From: Sanghuangporus weigelae
Taxonomy: Eukaryota > Basidiomycota > Agaricomycetes > Hymenochaetales > Hymenochaetaceae
Length of the DNA: 64,000 bases
Assembly: GCA_033182465.1 (NCBI GenBank)
Contig: CP137322.1
Coordinates: 1,736,001-1,800,000, forward strand
Direction of reading: 5' to 3'
Within the stretch, counting starts at the first letter, position 1, and each line of letters begins with the position of its first letter. Below the pieces are notes generated by a model, which had not been told where the DNA came from, did not search any database, and saw only the letters and a program-made list of their open reading frames with translations. A program made the translations under genes and the position numbers. This document shows positions 1 to 10,885 of the stretch, piece by piece.

Positions 1-78
1 GAATTTATTTCGAGGATTTGTTCGGCGTGATCCAGGCTGATGTCACACGTAGAAAGCTAGCTATAATCCAGACTACAG

Positions 79-864
79 AGTAGAGCACTATGATGGCAAA
101 GGACGTATCGCGGACTGGTTGAAAGCTCAGCCTACGGATATAAGTGAGAACGGAATGACGTGGAGCGTGGTCACTACTGGACCGTATATGGACATGCTGA
201 AGATCGTAAGTTAATACATCGCTCAGAGCTCATTTCTTATTCGTCTCATGATAATCGGCAGGGCATGTTCGCACCACTTACACAACGTTCCGACGGTACT
301 TTCGTTTTCGCCTCTCCAATTGGAGACGGCCATGTCCCAATGATTAGTCTACGCGATCTCGGGTTCTTCGCCCGTTATTCATTTGACCATCGCCGTGAAG
401 TTTCAGGTAAAGACCTTGAGGTTGCAAGCCAGGTGGTCGGTTGGGATGGTCCTAATGGCGTCGTCGAGACGTTCAAGCGCATTACGGGTCAGAAGGCCGT
501 GTTCGTTCGTCAGACCGTGGACGAATGGATGGAAAACTTCCGTAATACGGAGCATCCTGTAGCTTTAGATATGAAGCCGGGCAGTACGACCTGGCGCAAG
601 AATTTCTCGTGGGTATATTTGCCTTCTCGTCTCCAGAGTAAAGTATCTGACAATTTTTCCTATAGAGCCTTTTGGCGTATGTGGCGCGACGACATTATCA
701 AACGCGACATGAAGTGGATCCGCTCCATTAACTCGAACGGTGATACGCTTGAGAGCTGGATGTGCGCAAACAACTATACGGGTCATATGCGGGACAAATT
801 GCTCAAGAATGTCGAGGACCACGATCACCTTGCTCTCAATAGGGACGTTATTGCGAAGCTCTAA
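79..864 (+). CDS. NmrA-like NAD(P)-binding protein, 3' part (5' end outside window)
   Basis: This is the C-terminal part of an NmrA/HSCARG-type atypical short-chain dehydrogenase, a Rossmann-fold family that senses or reduces NAD(P) cofactors. The readable exons are 79-205 and 262-864, joined by a 56-nt GT-AG intron (GTAAGT...CAG). Exon 1 reads VEHYDGKGRIADWL and then WSVVTTGPYMDMLK, the typical substrate-side segment. Exon 2 continues with GMFAPL, FASPIGDGHVPMISLRDLG and a helical C terminus ending in RDVIAKL. The N-terminal GxxGxxG nucleotide-binding part is not present: the gene must begin left of base 1 or in an unresolved exon within 1-78. A shorter reading that starts at the GTG at 160 is in the wrong frame for exon 1. 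Family assignment is from recognised sequence pattern; the substrate is unknown. Confidence 0.8.
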
Positions 865-1320
865 TCAGTTCACGTTGCTGTAGTTTCGAATTGGCTAGGC
901 GTAGTAGGTGTTCTAGTCCGTCGGATCTGAATGATGAGCAGGTACAAATGTTTTGTCTACTACAGCCACTGTATGGCCCGAGCTTCGGGAAATAAACTAC
1001 ATGTGCTCCGAGATCAAATTTACTGGGGACTGTAATGAAGACATGTGCTCTATCAATCAAGGACTCAGATTCTCATTTCCCATGCTACCTGTGTTGGAAA
1101 GCAAGATCAGGTTTATGTGTTCTGCCCGGGATATATGTTCTTCAGGTTTAGCCGATGGCTTTTAAAGGAGCCGGGAACTCTTACTTTTCGTAAGAACATT
1201 GAGTAATCTAAAGCCACTTATCTGAAGCTATACAGATGCCAGGATTGAGACTGGCGCGCAAGACATCGCAGTCATGAGTGCTTTACTCGCTCCTAGAGTG
1301 GACGGTAGCTGTCTCCGTAT

Positions 1321-1682
1321 ACTGTCCGAGCTCTTATGCGCGATCCTGAATCAACGCGATCTCGGGAATTGAAGGCAAAGCGTGTAGAAGGCGCAGAAGA
1401 AGCGCAAGTTCATCTTTTCTCTACCATCGTGAATTCTTAAGTGTGTTAGGAAGGATCCTTCGAAGACTTTCAAGGTCTCTTCTAACCCATTACGCCGAAT
1501 ATGGAGCCCAGCCGTTCCTGCTTAAACAGTGAAACACCTTAAAATAATTATTTCACCAGTGTGTCTGGTGCATGTGGCACGACACAAGTAACTCTACGGG
1601 CCATATGTGGGGTGGATTGATCATGAAAGCTGGGGACCACAGTCACCTCGTTTCTAGCAGGGATGTGATTGCCAGACTTTAG
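1321..1682 (+). pseudogene. Decayed NmrA-like copy (N-terminal piece fused to C-terminal tail)
   Basis: Two recognisable pieces of an NmrA-like gene lie downstream of the intact-looking 3' end at 79-864. Around 1327-1400 one frame reads RALMRDPESTRSRELKAK, the classic segment after the Rossmann glycine motif. From 1563 to 1682 an open frame reads through STGHMWGG and then HSHLVSSRDVIARL followed by a stop. This matches the neighbour's tail (YTGHMRDK, HDHLALNRDVIAKL). The roughly 200 codons that should separate them are missing, and stops occur between them, so this looks like an internally deleted tandem duplicate. The stretch 865-1320 shows no feature I can support. Confidence 0.65.
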
Positions 1683-1869
1683 TTGGGCCAGACATACCTG
1701 CAGATTTGCATACATTATTTCCTATGCATCGTGATTGCATTTGTCGTTCAATTCCTAGTAACGAACGAGAAATCTCGTTTCCATTGACCAATTCCAATTG
1801 AGCTGCTTCTATCCGTCCTCTTACAAATCAGTCCTGCTTGATGGTATTCAGCCTTGAGAGTGTGAATGA

Positions 1870-2957
1870 TCATAACTGGTCAAAGTATTCTTCGACCTCC
1901 CATGCACCTCCCCAATACTTCACCTGGCATCTGAGACCACCTTCTTTTTCAATCCGACGTTGCAGACCTCTGTAAGTCCTACATAAGATCATGTCTTGTC
2001 TGTATAACACAAAGAAACCAAAAAAAAAAGTAAGCAAAGGAATTATGGTCGAATAAGGATGGTATACGTGCTCTCGAAGTCTGATGACTGGACAGAAGTC
2101 ATTACTGCCATCCCCGACATAGACGACGCGGTCGTACGGCTCGTGGTCTTTCAAGAAAGCATCTAGCTCGTCACCTGCAGTATCGGCATACCCATCAGCC
2201 TGTTCATTGAGTAGACCAAGGAATGACGAACCTTTGCACATATTTGGGCTGCAGCCTATCTTGCAATTATGCTGTGGGCCGGAGGGATCAATCCTTCTCT
2301 GCAGCTTAAGCAATCCTGAAGCATCCCATTCGGCTGGGTTCGTGACGACAGAATCAAATAAGTGCGCTAATTTCTTCTCCTGTAAGAAGACTTGAGCATC
2401 ACACGTGGTATCGTGGGTTTGATAAATCGTACTTCGAGGATCGTGGAGATGAAAACCGAGTTCGAGTTCGAGAGTATGAAGAAAGTGGTATCAAGATCCG
2501 TCCTTGACTTCAGTTTGTTCAGTGCGCGGATCATAGCAGGATGCTACAATTCAAAGAAACGACCACTTAAACGATATTCTTATCGGAAGTAAATGCACAG
2601 ACAAAAGGTATAATTCTCAGTGCATTCTCAATTTCTTCTCGAGACTTGCCCTCTGCGTGGACTTCCCGTAGAGATTGAGCGCTAAGTAATGCAAGGAGAG
2701 AGCTCTTTAGCAGCAGATCAGTCAATCACAAAGGATAAAGATAAATACACAAGATCTGTCCATTGCACGGTAGGTTTCAGATTCTTCATCTTTCTGCGCA
2801 GATGAGGTGCAATGACCTCAAAGATCCATCTATCTGTATCCTGGTCGCATAGAGACCTGTTGGCTCGTTAGAATTCCCAGCAGAATTACCAGTCACTTTA
2901 GAATACACACCAGTCGAAATCAAATACGACGAGCTGCCGCGTCACAGTTTCTACCAT
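1870..2957 (-). CDS. HAD-superfamily phosphatase, PHOSPHO1/2 (pyridoxal-phosphate phosphatase-like) family
   Basis: A cytosolic HAD phosphatase expected to dephosphorylate small phosphomonoesters such as phosphoethanolamine, phosphocholine or pyridoxal phosphate. Exons on the minus strand are 2957-2911, 2856-2751, 2704-2603, 2543-2433, 2379-2232, 2174-2072 and 1999-1870, which join exactly to 248 residues. All HAD motifs are visible: VVFDFDWS (nucleophile Asp, residues about 11-16), LSNSNSVF (motif II), GCSPNMCKG (Lys motif) and VYVGDGSNDFCP (motif IV). The last intron (2071-2000) keeps the frame only if it uses a GC donor. Two introns (57 and 72 nt) are stop-free multiples of three, so retention would give a longer protein. 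The start is the ATG just before VETVTRQLVVFDFDW. The gene shares a 129-bp divergent promoter with TFB1. Confidence 0.93.
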
Positions 2958-3086
2958 TACGACAGAATATAATTCGAAGACAACGAAAAGGAACGGTAAA
3001 ATTACAATTTTTATTGGAGAACGTGCGTTCGGCATATGCCGAGACTTGAAGCGCGCCCGCTGAGCCCGAGTTTGAAACCTGGTCTA

Positions 3087-5385
3087 ATGCCAACCACGAC
3101 CTACCTATGTCGCGCAAAGGCTGCCTACAAAAAGTCGCCAGGCATACTCGAACTCAATCCGACTCACTTGCAATGGACGGCTGCTGGAAGGCAGGCACCA
3201 GACCTACGCATCCCGAATGCAAAAGCCGCGTGTAAGTACCCCGAAATTTGCGCAAGTCGCGTACTCCTGATCGCGTCTTGCAGCGCTATTTTGCAGCAAG
3301 GAAGGATCAGCTCAAGTCAAATTAAAGCTTGGACTTGTCGGTGATGATGCAGGACATACATTCATGTTCACCTCCCCTCAGGCCTCTGCTGAGCGGGAGG
3401 CTTTCAAAAAGGAGCTCCAAAACATCATTGGGATGAATAGAGCTTCTGCCGCGCCATCTGAGCCAGCAACACCAGGCCTTTCGACGCCATTGCAGCAGCC
3501 TTTACCTGGGCGAATGAATGTGACCCCTCACTCGGCGCCATCAGTGTCGCGTGCGACATCTGTCTCCAGTACAGGTCGTGGGTCTTCTGGTGGACCAGGT
3601 GGACCTACTGAGGACTTCCGATTACGAAAGAAAGTTCTCCTAAAGAATCAGGAATTAGCATCACTCCATCGTGAGCTTGTCATGTCGGGGCAGATTACAG
3701 AATCGGAGTTTTGGGAAGGTCGAGAGGTAAGGTCTCCAATCATGGGTTGTGCATTAACGCCCGTGCTGAAATCAGCTCATGTAGGCTCTCTTGCTCGCAG
3801 AAGCTTCTCAGGAATCGCAAAAACGTGGTAGACCGGGACAACTAGTTGATCCTCGTCCGGAGAGTGTTTCAGGAGGAGACATAAAGATTGTTGTCACTCC
3901 TCAGCTCGTACATGACATCTTTGAGGAATTCCCTGTTGTGGCCAAGGCATACAATGAGACAGTTCCACGACAGGTGCACTTTTCTTCTCTCGATTGTTTA
4001 CTGCGCACTTATTCTGCACAGCTTTCAGAAGCGGAGTTCTGGAAACGTTACTTCCAGTCAAGGCTCTTTCATAGACATCGGGCATCTGTTCGTTCCTCAG
4101 CTACTCAGTTTGTCATCAAGGATGATCCAATCTTTGATAAATACGTGGAAGAGGAAGATGATGGTCGGCACCTTGACTACTTGCATTTTATGTGAGGTCT
4201 GAGTCCCTTAAGTAGGTCTGGAGCCCCGTCGCCAACGTGACGATGAAGTAGATCTTCTGGTCAATTTGTTTGCTACGCAAGAAGATCACACGGAGGCATG
4301 TCATACTAGTTGCGCAGAACGCAGATGCTGACGATTCGAGTAGACCGGAAACTTGAGAGATTCTACGATGCAAGCTGGGAAGCAAAAGGCGACTTTGCCC
4401 TTAATCCGGAAATTCAATGAACATTCGGAAAGATTGTTGAACAGCGCAGAGTATGCACAATCTCTGTTTACTTTACTTCGACTTCGCGTTCTGACGTTTC
4501 TCTAGAGGAAGTTTGGCCAAAAGACGAAGACTAGAAGATCATAAAGAGGTGTGTTTGACATAAACTTGTTTCTGAAACACGGGTACTGACTGTGAAATGG
4601 GTTTCAAGTTACTTTATTCTCAGATAGACTTAGAAGATTTGCATGATTCACAATCGTTGGATGGCATTATTTTGGAGATGAAAGACCGTGATCGCTATTT
4701 TGATGGTCGAACAGGAGGTGCCTCAGCAGGAGCTGATGGAAATACTGTGAGTCGAGAACCGTTCGTTTGTAACTGACTTGACGGGAAAACCTTCGTGATC
4801 AGCGTCCAGATCTCAGATCGACTTTACCGGAGACGCGGAACCAGCTAGACGATTGGATATCAAACTTGAGCAATGTACATACCCGCATGAATTTTTTTGT
4901 TTTTGCCTCGTTAATCCTCTGGTCTACAGTTGCGAATTGATAAAAAGGCAGGTGATGCTGCACTCCAGACGATGACGCAGAATGTTCAACAACGACTAGA
5001 AGTTAAGATGCAGAAACGTACGTTCAGCCTCGTGAACATTTCTTCATCGCGGCTCATACGGTTTCAAGGTGACATACCGGAGGGACTATTTGCGCAGATG
5101 CGATCCTGCCAGACCGCGGCGAATGAGTTCTTGCGTCAGTTTTGGTCGTCCGTTGTCCCGGTATCGGGAGAAGGACCGATGAGCTCCGCGTCTCCAGCTC
5201 AGAAGGCAGCGAAGGCAGCAAGAATGGCTGGTTATCTTGCAAAGACGCCCGAGAAAATACAGGCCATTATCGAGATGGCAAGAAGCTCAGGCGTCGACGC
5301 TGGGAAAATCGAGATGGCGATGAGACCAGTTTCGACTGCGGTAGAGAAGGCACTGCAATTTTACCAGACTCGTAAAAAGCCTTAG
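3087..5385 (+). CDS. TFB1: TFIIH core subunit Tfb1 / p62
   Basis: Structural subunit of the TFIIH core, used in RNA polymerase II initiation and nucleotide excision repair. Exons 3087-3231, 3284-3726, 3785-3973, 4022-4163, 4216-4295, 4344-4450, 4506-4548, 4609-4746, 4803-4874, 4930-5017 and 5069-5385 join to 587 residues. The N-terminal PH-like domain (about 1-115) ends in FMFTSPQASAEREAFKKEL. Two BSD domains follow, marked by ITESEFW (about 190) and LSEAEFWKRYFQSRLFHR (about 260). Then come DDEVDLLVNLFATQEDH, the conserved TMQAGKQKATLPLIRKF and the C-terminal helical SCQTAANEFLRQFWS. The fifth intron (4296-4343) fits only as a GC-AG intron (GAG|GCATGT). Introns 3974-4021 and 5018-5068 are in-frame and stop-free. 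A second TFIIH subunit gene lies 33 kb away at 38.4 kb. Confidence 0.95.
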
Positions 5386-5614
5386 ATTTTCTTACATTAA
5401 CGGACTCTTATATTCTCGTCTTGACATGGGTATTGAGCATTTCACAGTGTTTTAGCATCGCAATGTATTGTAGTGTACGTGAAAATAATATTTCTTATTG
5501 ATTTTATAATTAAGCGAGCACGAGCGATATTCTTCATACATGTGATCGGAAGTATGCTTATTGGAGTTTCAGTTTGGATTTCAGACCTTTCATTTTGAAA
5601 CCGCATCAGCCAAG

Positions 5615-6533
5615 ATGCCACACAAACGAGCAAAAAGATCGGTCAGAGAAAAAGCAAAAGCTGAAAGGTGAGAGCGATTCTCACATGTGGTCTCCCAATT
5701 CCATGTATCTAATCGCGGCGTTTGAAGAAAACAAGACCTCCCGCCTTCAGAGTCTTCATTTAATCTTAATGACATACCAAAATCGATGGCACGCGTGCTG
5801 AATGCTGAAATGGTTCAAGGCGCGTGGAAGGAGAAGAAAAGAAGCATGGAGGGTGAAGGAGATCGTGCAGGTGGTGGCAAGAAGCGGAAGATTGCCAGCG
5901 CTAGCTCTAAAACTGAGATTAAGATTAAGCCAGGAGAGTCGCTGAGGCACTTCAAGCAGTGAGTTATCAGTTCCCTTGTATATTGGTAGCTACGTGCATT
6001 GGTTGACTTATCTTTACCACAGGCGTGTGGAAGATGATATGCGGCCAATCATCCGTTCTGCCATGAAGAATACGACGTCGCTATCCAAGCAAAAACTCAA
6101 GCAATCGCAGAAGGATGCTGAAGAGCTTGCGAATGAGCGACGTAAAGGCAAAGGAGTATCGGAGCATGACGAGGCGGATTCAGAGGATGTATCTTCTCAT
6201 CGAAGGCAAGGCAAGAGGAAAGATCGAAGTCCAAGCCCTGACTTCCTTCGCGTATCTTCGTCCGCACCGAGACGGCTCAATGACGTTGTCCAAGGTCCTC
6301 CAGAGCTAAACCCTGCACCGAGGCTCAAACGACTGGCAGAAAAATCGCAAAAGAAGAAAGCTCAGGACAGGCAGGGTTCCGCCATTGAAGATGAGGAAGG
6401 CGATGGCGGCGTGATTACTCTGCAACAGAAGCGGATGATGGAATTGGAGAGGGAGAAGGCGATAAACAGATATCGGGCGCTCAAAGAAGCAAAGCTGAAA
6501 GTGCAGCAGAAGAAAACGGATGCCTTGATTTGA
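5615..6533 (+). CDS. Conserved fungal basic nuclear protein (MPHKRAKRS family, possibly CCDC137-like)
   Basis: Exons 5615-5667, 5728-5958 and 6023-6533 give 264 residues. It opens with MPHKRAKRSVREKAKAER, then has the conserved block NDIPKSMARVLNA, then PGESLRHFKQRVEDDMRPII. The rest is highly charged, with many Lys/Glu stretches and a predicted coiled coil near the C terminus (MMELEREKAINRYRALKEAK). No catalytic domain is visible. Strong basic clusters suggest nuclear or nucleolar localisation. The general shape resembles the CCDC137 type of nucleolar protein, but that link is only an inference. It follows TFB1 in the same direction after 229 bp. Confidence 0.8.
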
Positions 6534-6694
6534 TTTTTCCTTCTATTGGTCTTTTAGGGACTGTTACATGGACAAAATGATGTATGCCTTACATATAATT
6601 TGAATAAAATAGACAGGCGATCATGTAACATAAAACCTAGACGTGCAAGCGAAGTGAACTGTTATGGGATGCTATACTACACTATTCTAATATA

Positions 6695-9517
6695 TTAACT
6701 TTGTAAAGGATTGGGCTGTGTCCATAATGTTGACTCCGAGGAAGCCGTGCATTCGTACGTGCTGAACATAACGAGAATGTGAAGAGCAACTGCATAGCAT
6801 ATGAAGATAGTCCGTGCCCGGCGGTTCCCAAGTATTGCACGTGTGAGCGAAAAGACTACACGATCTAATGGGTTGAGCGCTTGGTACGCTCGAGTGGCCT
6901 CCTGCAAAAATTCACATCTTCAGTGACAAGTTAAGTAATTACGATGGTAGGGCTCACCCGTCCTCTGAAAGCCTCGAATGGATTCATTGATTCCTCATAT
7001 CGAGCATGGTACTTGCTCAAATCGTCTTGTCGAGCGGCAGGCAATGGATTGAGCTGCGACTGTGCGTCCTCCCTGTAGCTTTGCATATAGCGCACTTTCT
7101 CATAGAGTTTTAGGTTGTCTGTTTGGAGAGTCTTGACTTCCGAGCGTAACTCCGATAATGTCTGGAATTGCTTTCGAAGCTCCTGCAGGTCACAGATGTA
7201 GCCCTGCAAATGAGCAAAGTAGAAATAGAACGTACTTCCTCCAGCTCTGCATTCCGCTGACGGAAGCGATCGCGCTGACTTGTTACAATCGGGAGAATCG
7301 ACGTGTCAGCTGAAGAGGCGAATGGAATGGGTGTCGACCTTTCGGAAGTATCCTACGAGGAGTTTCTGTTAGTTGGAGTTCTTTTAATCTCGATCGAAAT
7401 CATAGTTTACCTGTGCCGACTTGGCTCTTCCAAGGTCAAGGTCGGCGAGATCAAGGGGGTCTTTCGACATTTCTGTCCCAGTAGTCGATCGTACACCATT
7501 CGCCAGTGGTTTATGAGCTTCCAACTGCAGCAGATCGAGCTCAAGTCTTTCGTTCAGAGTACGTTTCTCTTCGAGTTCACTCTTAGTAAGTCGCAGCTCC
7601 TCTGACAATTCTGCCATTCTTGACTCCAGGTCACTGTGTGCTACCTGATAAGCTTGAATTAGATCAAAAAGAACGAGATATCGTAGGCGGGACGTACCCT
7701 CAGCTTAGTCAGTTCTTCGATAATTCGCTTGTTTTTGGTTGCGAGAAGAACCTCAAGTGAGCTCGTCTGCTGCTGAGCAGTCGATTTTGTGGGTCTCGGA
7801 CTTGGCAACGCCAGACCGAGAGAATTGCCGTCAGTAATATAACCGCCATCTGCAGTATGATCGTCCTCATCCATGCCGCCAAATTCGACAAACTGAAGAC
7901 GAGAAGAACAATGAGAATCTTCCTAAATGAAAAAAGGGAGTAGAACCATGCCTTCATAATGTCTAGCTCTCGCTTTATCTCGTCATAGTCCGAATAGTGT
8001 CTGAACTGCTGTTTGAGGTTCGCAATCTCCGCATCCTGTAAAAGGTTCAGAAACATGACAAGTGTCACAACAGATCATCAAAAATATGTACCCGGGTAGA
8101 TAACCCCCTCTCCTTCTCGTCGATACTTCTCCGTAGCTCTACTTCAATCTCTGCGCTTGCTACTTTCTGCGACTCCAGAAGACGAGATAATCGGTCCGAT
8201 TCCGATGTCAGTTCTGCGATCTGTTGTTCAAGAGGAGCGATCCTAAATAACGCTTTGTTAGGCACGAAACTATATTTTGTAAGGTGTAACGACTTGCCTG
8301 TTCGCTGTATCGCTTCCACTACGTACAGACTCAATCTCCGCGCGAAGTAGTTCCTGGAGCAGTAGAGCACAGCATCAGTAGCCACTAATATTGCTGCTAG
8401 CTTTGATGCATACGTTTCTCCGTTCAGCGGAGGCCACCCGATTATTTGCTCGCTCAAGCTCCGCGACGATCATGTCCAGCTCGGTAAGCTTTGCGATTGT
8501 TTCTTGATCTAGAAGCCAAATGCTGGGTGAACGACTCCACTCAGATGATCTGTTCAAGTACCTTGACGTTGTGAGTGGTCAAATAATCTTGCTTGATTTG
8601 ATTCGTTGGACATTCGAAGGTCACGCAACTGGCTTTGAGCGACGGACAGTTGGCGAACAAGATCGTTTTCTCTACAGATTATGTACGTACAGTAAGCTGT
8701 AGCTTACATCGAAACAATGAAAATCACATACCTATCTTCATAGTTCCGCAATTTCTCATCGTAAGTCGCATGCAACTCATTCTCCTTCTGTGATACCTTT
8801 TCGGAGATCATCTCCTCCATGCGATCTTCAAGCTGCTGAGCTTTCGTCTCAACCTTCTTCTTTGCCGACTCAATATTGGATAGATCGGACAGCTTGCGAT
8901 TCAGAGCTGCGTTCTCCTCTTTTAATCTTGCCACTTCGGCCTCTAGCTGAGAAGCTTGAGAGGCTTTAATCGTTTGTTCCTAGACAATCGTAAGACACGT
9001 ATAATGTGCTTTGCCATGGAACGTACCACAGCAGCATCCAGGAGAGGATATGGATCTGGTGCTTCAGCCAGTTTTTTGTATAAGCTGAGAAAGGCATTCT
9101 CAGATATCTTCGATCGCTTCGTCAAGTTGTCTATCTCGGTCTGATAGGCTGTGAGGTGGCCAGAATTATTAAGACAGCGACGGTAAAAGAATGACCATGC
9201 TTACCTTTCAGCAATCCTTTCCACGCGCTCAATTTATCTTCATCGGGTATCTTTTTGAACTCTTCAAGCAGTCATGAGGATAGCGAAGACCGGAAGAGTT
9301 TTAGCTCGTCTTACCTTTTGTCCGTTCTGCAAGAGCTTTTCTTCCGACAACACTTTCCTTCTGATTCTCGACAATTTCTAACCCTTGAGCATCCAGAGTC
9401 TTTTGAAGTTCCGTGAGATTTATGTCTAGAAGTTGATTAGCAGCAGAAATACTATTTGATGTATCCACTACCTTTCCATGTTGAGAGGGCGGCCGAGAAG
9501 TTGCTTGCCGAGCTCAT
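6695..9517 (-). CDS. COY1: CASP/Coy1-type Golgi coiled-coil tail-anchored protein
   Basis: Golgi membrane tether of the CASP (CUX1 splice product)/yeast Coy1 family. Fifteen exons (9517-9472, 9425-9315, 9261-9205, 9148-9027, 8979-8732, 8671-8562, 8508-8414, 8353-8298, 8242-8092, 8035-7952, 7892-7698, 7644-7411, 7352-7236, 7182-6958, 6901-6695) join to 685 residues. The start MSSASNFSAALSTWKDINL and the block LDAQGLEIVENQKES are the family signature. Long coiled coils follow, including KRIIEELTKLR and ILPIVTSQRDRFRQRNAELEEE. The end has NPFEAFRGREATRAYQALNP and ILGNRRAR before a C-terminal membrane anchor (about residues 650-670). Two introns (8297-8243, donor CAG|GCAAGT; 7951-7893, donor AAG|GCATGG) are GC-AG. 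It diverges from the uS9m gene across only 119 bp. Confidence 0.95.
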
Positions 9518-9636
9518 TGCTAATTGGAATAGTGAATGAGAACCGGGCAGACGACGCTTTAGAAGATGTCGGCACGTGACTTTTCACGTCAATATTTTCT
9601 CGGTATTTTATTTTTAAATTCTTCAACAGGGTTTCC
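9518..9636. promoter_or_regulatory. Compact divergent promoter between COY1 and the uS9m gene
   Basis: Only 119 bp separate the two start codons, so both core promoters and both 5' leaders must fit here or overlap the coding exons. I see no clear TATA box. A short T-rich run sits at about 9592-9620 just upstream of the uS9m start. Confidence 0.55.
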
Positions 9637-10666
9637 ATGGCTTTCTTATGTCGTAGAGCACTATCGAGCCTCGGCGCACAACCTTCTTTCGCTTATTCTC
9701 GGTCCTTTGCGAGCTCTGCGCGTCTTTCTAAAAGACCTCCAGGATCGCCAACGTTCTATACGGGACGAGCTGCTTTCTATGACTATGTCGCTGCTCTTGA
9801 ACGTGCAATAAATCACACCCGCGGAACGCTGAAAATACTTCAGCTATCTCCTCTACCTGAGTTTGCTTTGCGATCTCTTCCGAGCCCCGTATCTGCTTGG
9901 AAAAGCAAGGACGAGTTGGAGAGTGCGCTCAGTGCAAAGCTGTCTGCGTCTCGTCACCGTCGCCTCGTTCAGCTATTAAACCAGCTTAACGACTACCGTC
10001 GCATCGCGTCGACTGCTGGACACGATGATCTTGCTCAGGGTCTTGACAGAGTACTCGATATGTTCGAGCGTCCGGACAAGGAGCAGCACCTTCGACGAGG
10101 ACAGCGAAAGCCGATCGTTATTGACGAGCATGGTCGCGCGTATGCTTATGGGGCGCGCAAAACGAGTTCTGCTCGTGTATGGGTGATCTCGTCAGAATAT
10201 GCGACGGCCGCGAAAGCTCGAACGGGAAATGCAAGCCCCCCGGTTACCGAAATCTTGGTGAACAACATGCCTTTGAATGAATACTTCAAGATGCCCGCTG
10301 ATCGAGAGAGAGTTCTTCGGCCATTCCAGCTTGCGGGATTATTAGGAGCTTATAACGTCTTCGCTATTGTCCGTGGAGGTGGAATCTCTGGACAGGCTGG
10401 AGCTATTGCGAATGGAATAGCAAAGGGACTGGCAGCTCATGTTCCGGACGTGGAGCTCATTCTTCGTAGAGGTATGAGTCGCATCTTGAAACTCTTATTT
10501 GTGTTCTGATAGCTTGCAGCAAAACTATTGCGGCGCGACCCTCGTATGGTGGAGAGGAAAAAAACAGGGAGGGCAAAGGCCAGGAAAGGCGTACGTATTT
10601 CACGCCCACACACGCCATTCAGGAGTACTCACCGAATCCTCCCAGTACACTTGGGTCAAGCGTTGA
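9637..10666 (+). CDS. MRPS9: Mitochondrial small-subunit ribosomal protein uS9m
   Basis: Component of the mitochondrial small ribosomal subunit whose C-terminal basic tail reaches the P-site tRNA. Exons 9637-10471, 10520-10590 and 10646-10666 give 308 residues. The N terminus (MAFLCRRALSSLGAQPSF) is Arg/Ser/Ala-rich and lacks acidic residues, like a mitochondrial presequence. The S9 core reads VTEILVNNMPLNEYF, FAIVRGGGISGQAGA and then LLRRDPRMVERKKTGRAKA. The universally conserved tail K-G-Y-T-W-V-K-R is split so that the last exon codes only YTWVKR and the stop, a six-residue terminal exon. Confidence 0.95.
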
Positions 10667-10885
10667 TTATCTATCTGTTCATCCGTCCTGGTATATATAT
10701 ACTTTGCCTAATCTTCATTACCCCTTTGTATGGGAGACACTGTCCAGCTTTAAAATATACATTAATTCGATCTTCGCGAAACGACGAAGCCCGAACAAAG
10801 ATAAGAATAATAAAAGGATAAGTTGCACAAGGAATAAAGAATGGGTACTCTGTCAGAAATAAGCAATATACAACAAGAAAACCGA

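Noticed and set aside
3891-4202. Alternative plus- and minus-strand frames over the TFB1 BSD region
   Set aside because: These are shadows of the BSD2 exon. The chosen frame carries IFEEFPVVAKAYNE and LSEAEFWKRYFQ.
7204-7235. A 32-nt intron in COY1 ending before GYICDLQ
   Set aside because: It would be too short for this genome. The acceptor 21 nt further gives a normal 53-nt intron and restores the conserved AELEEELRKQF.
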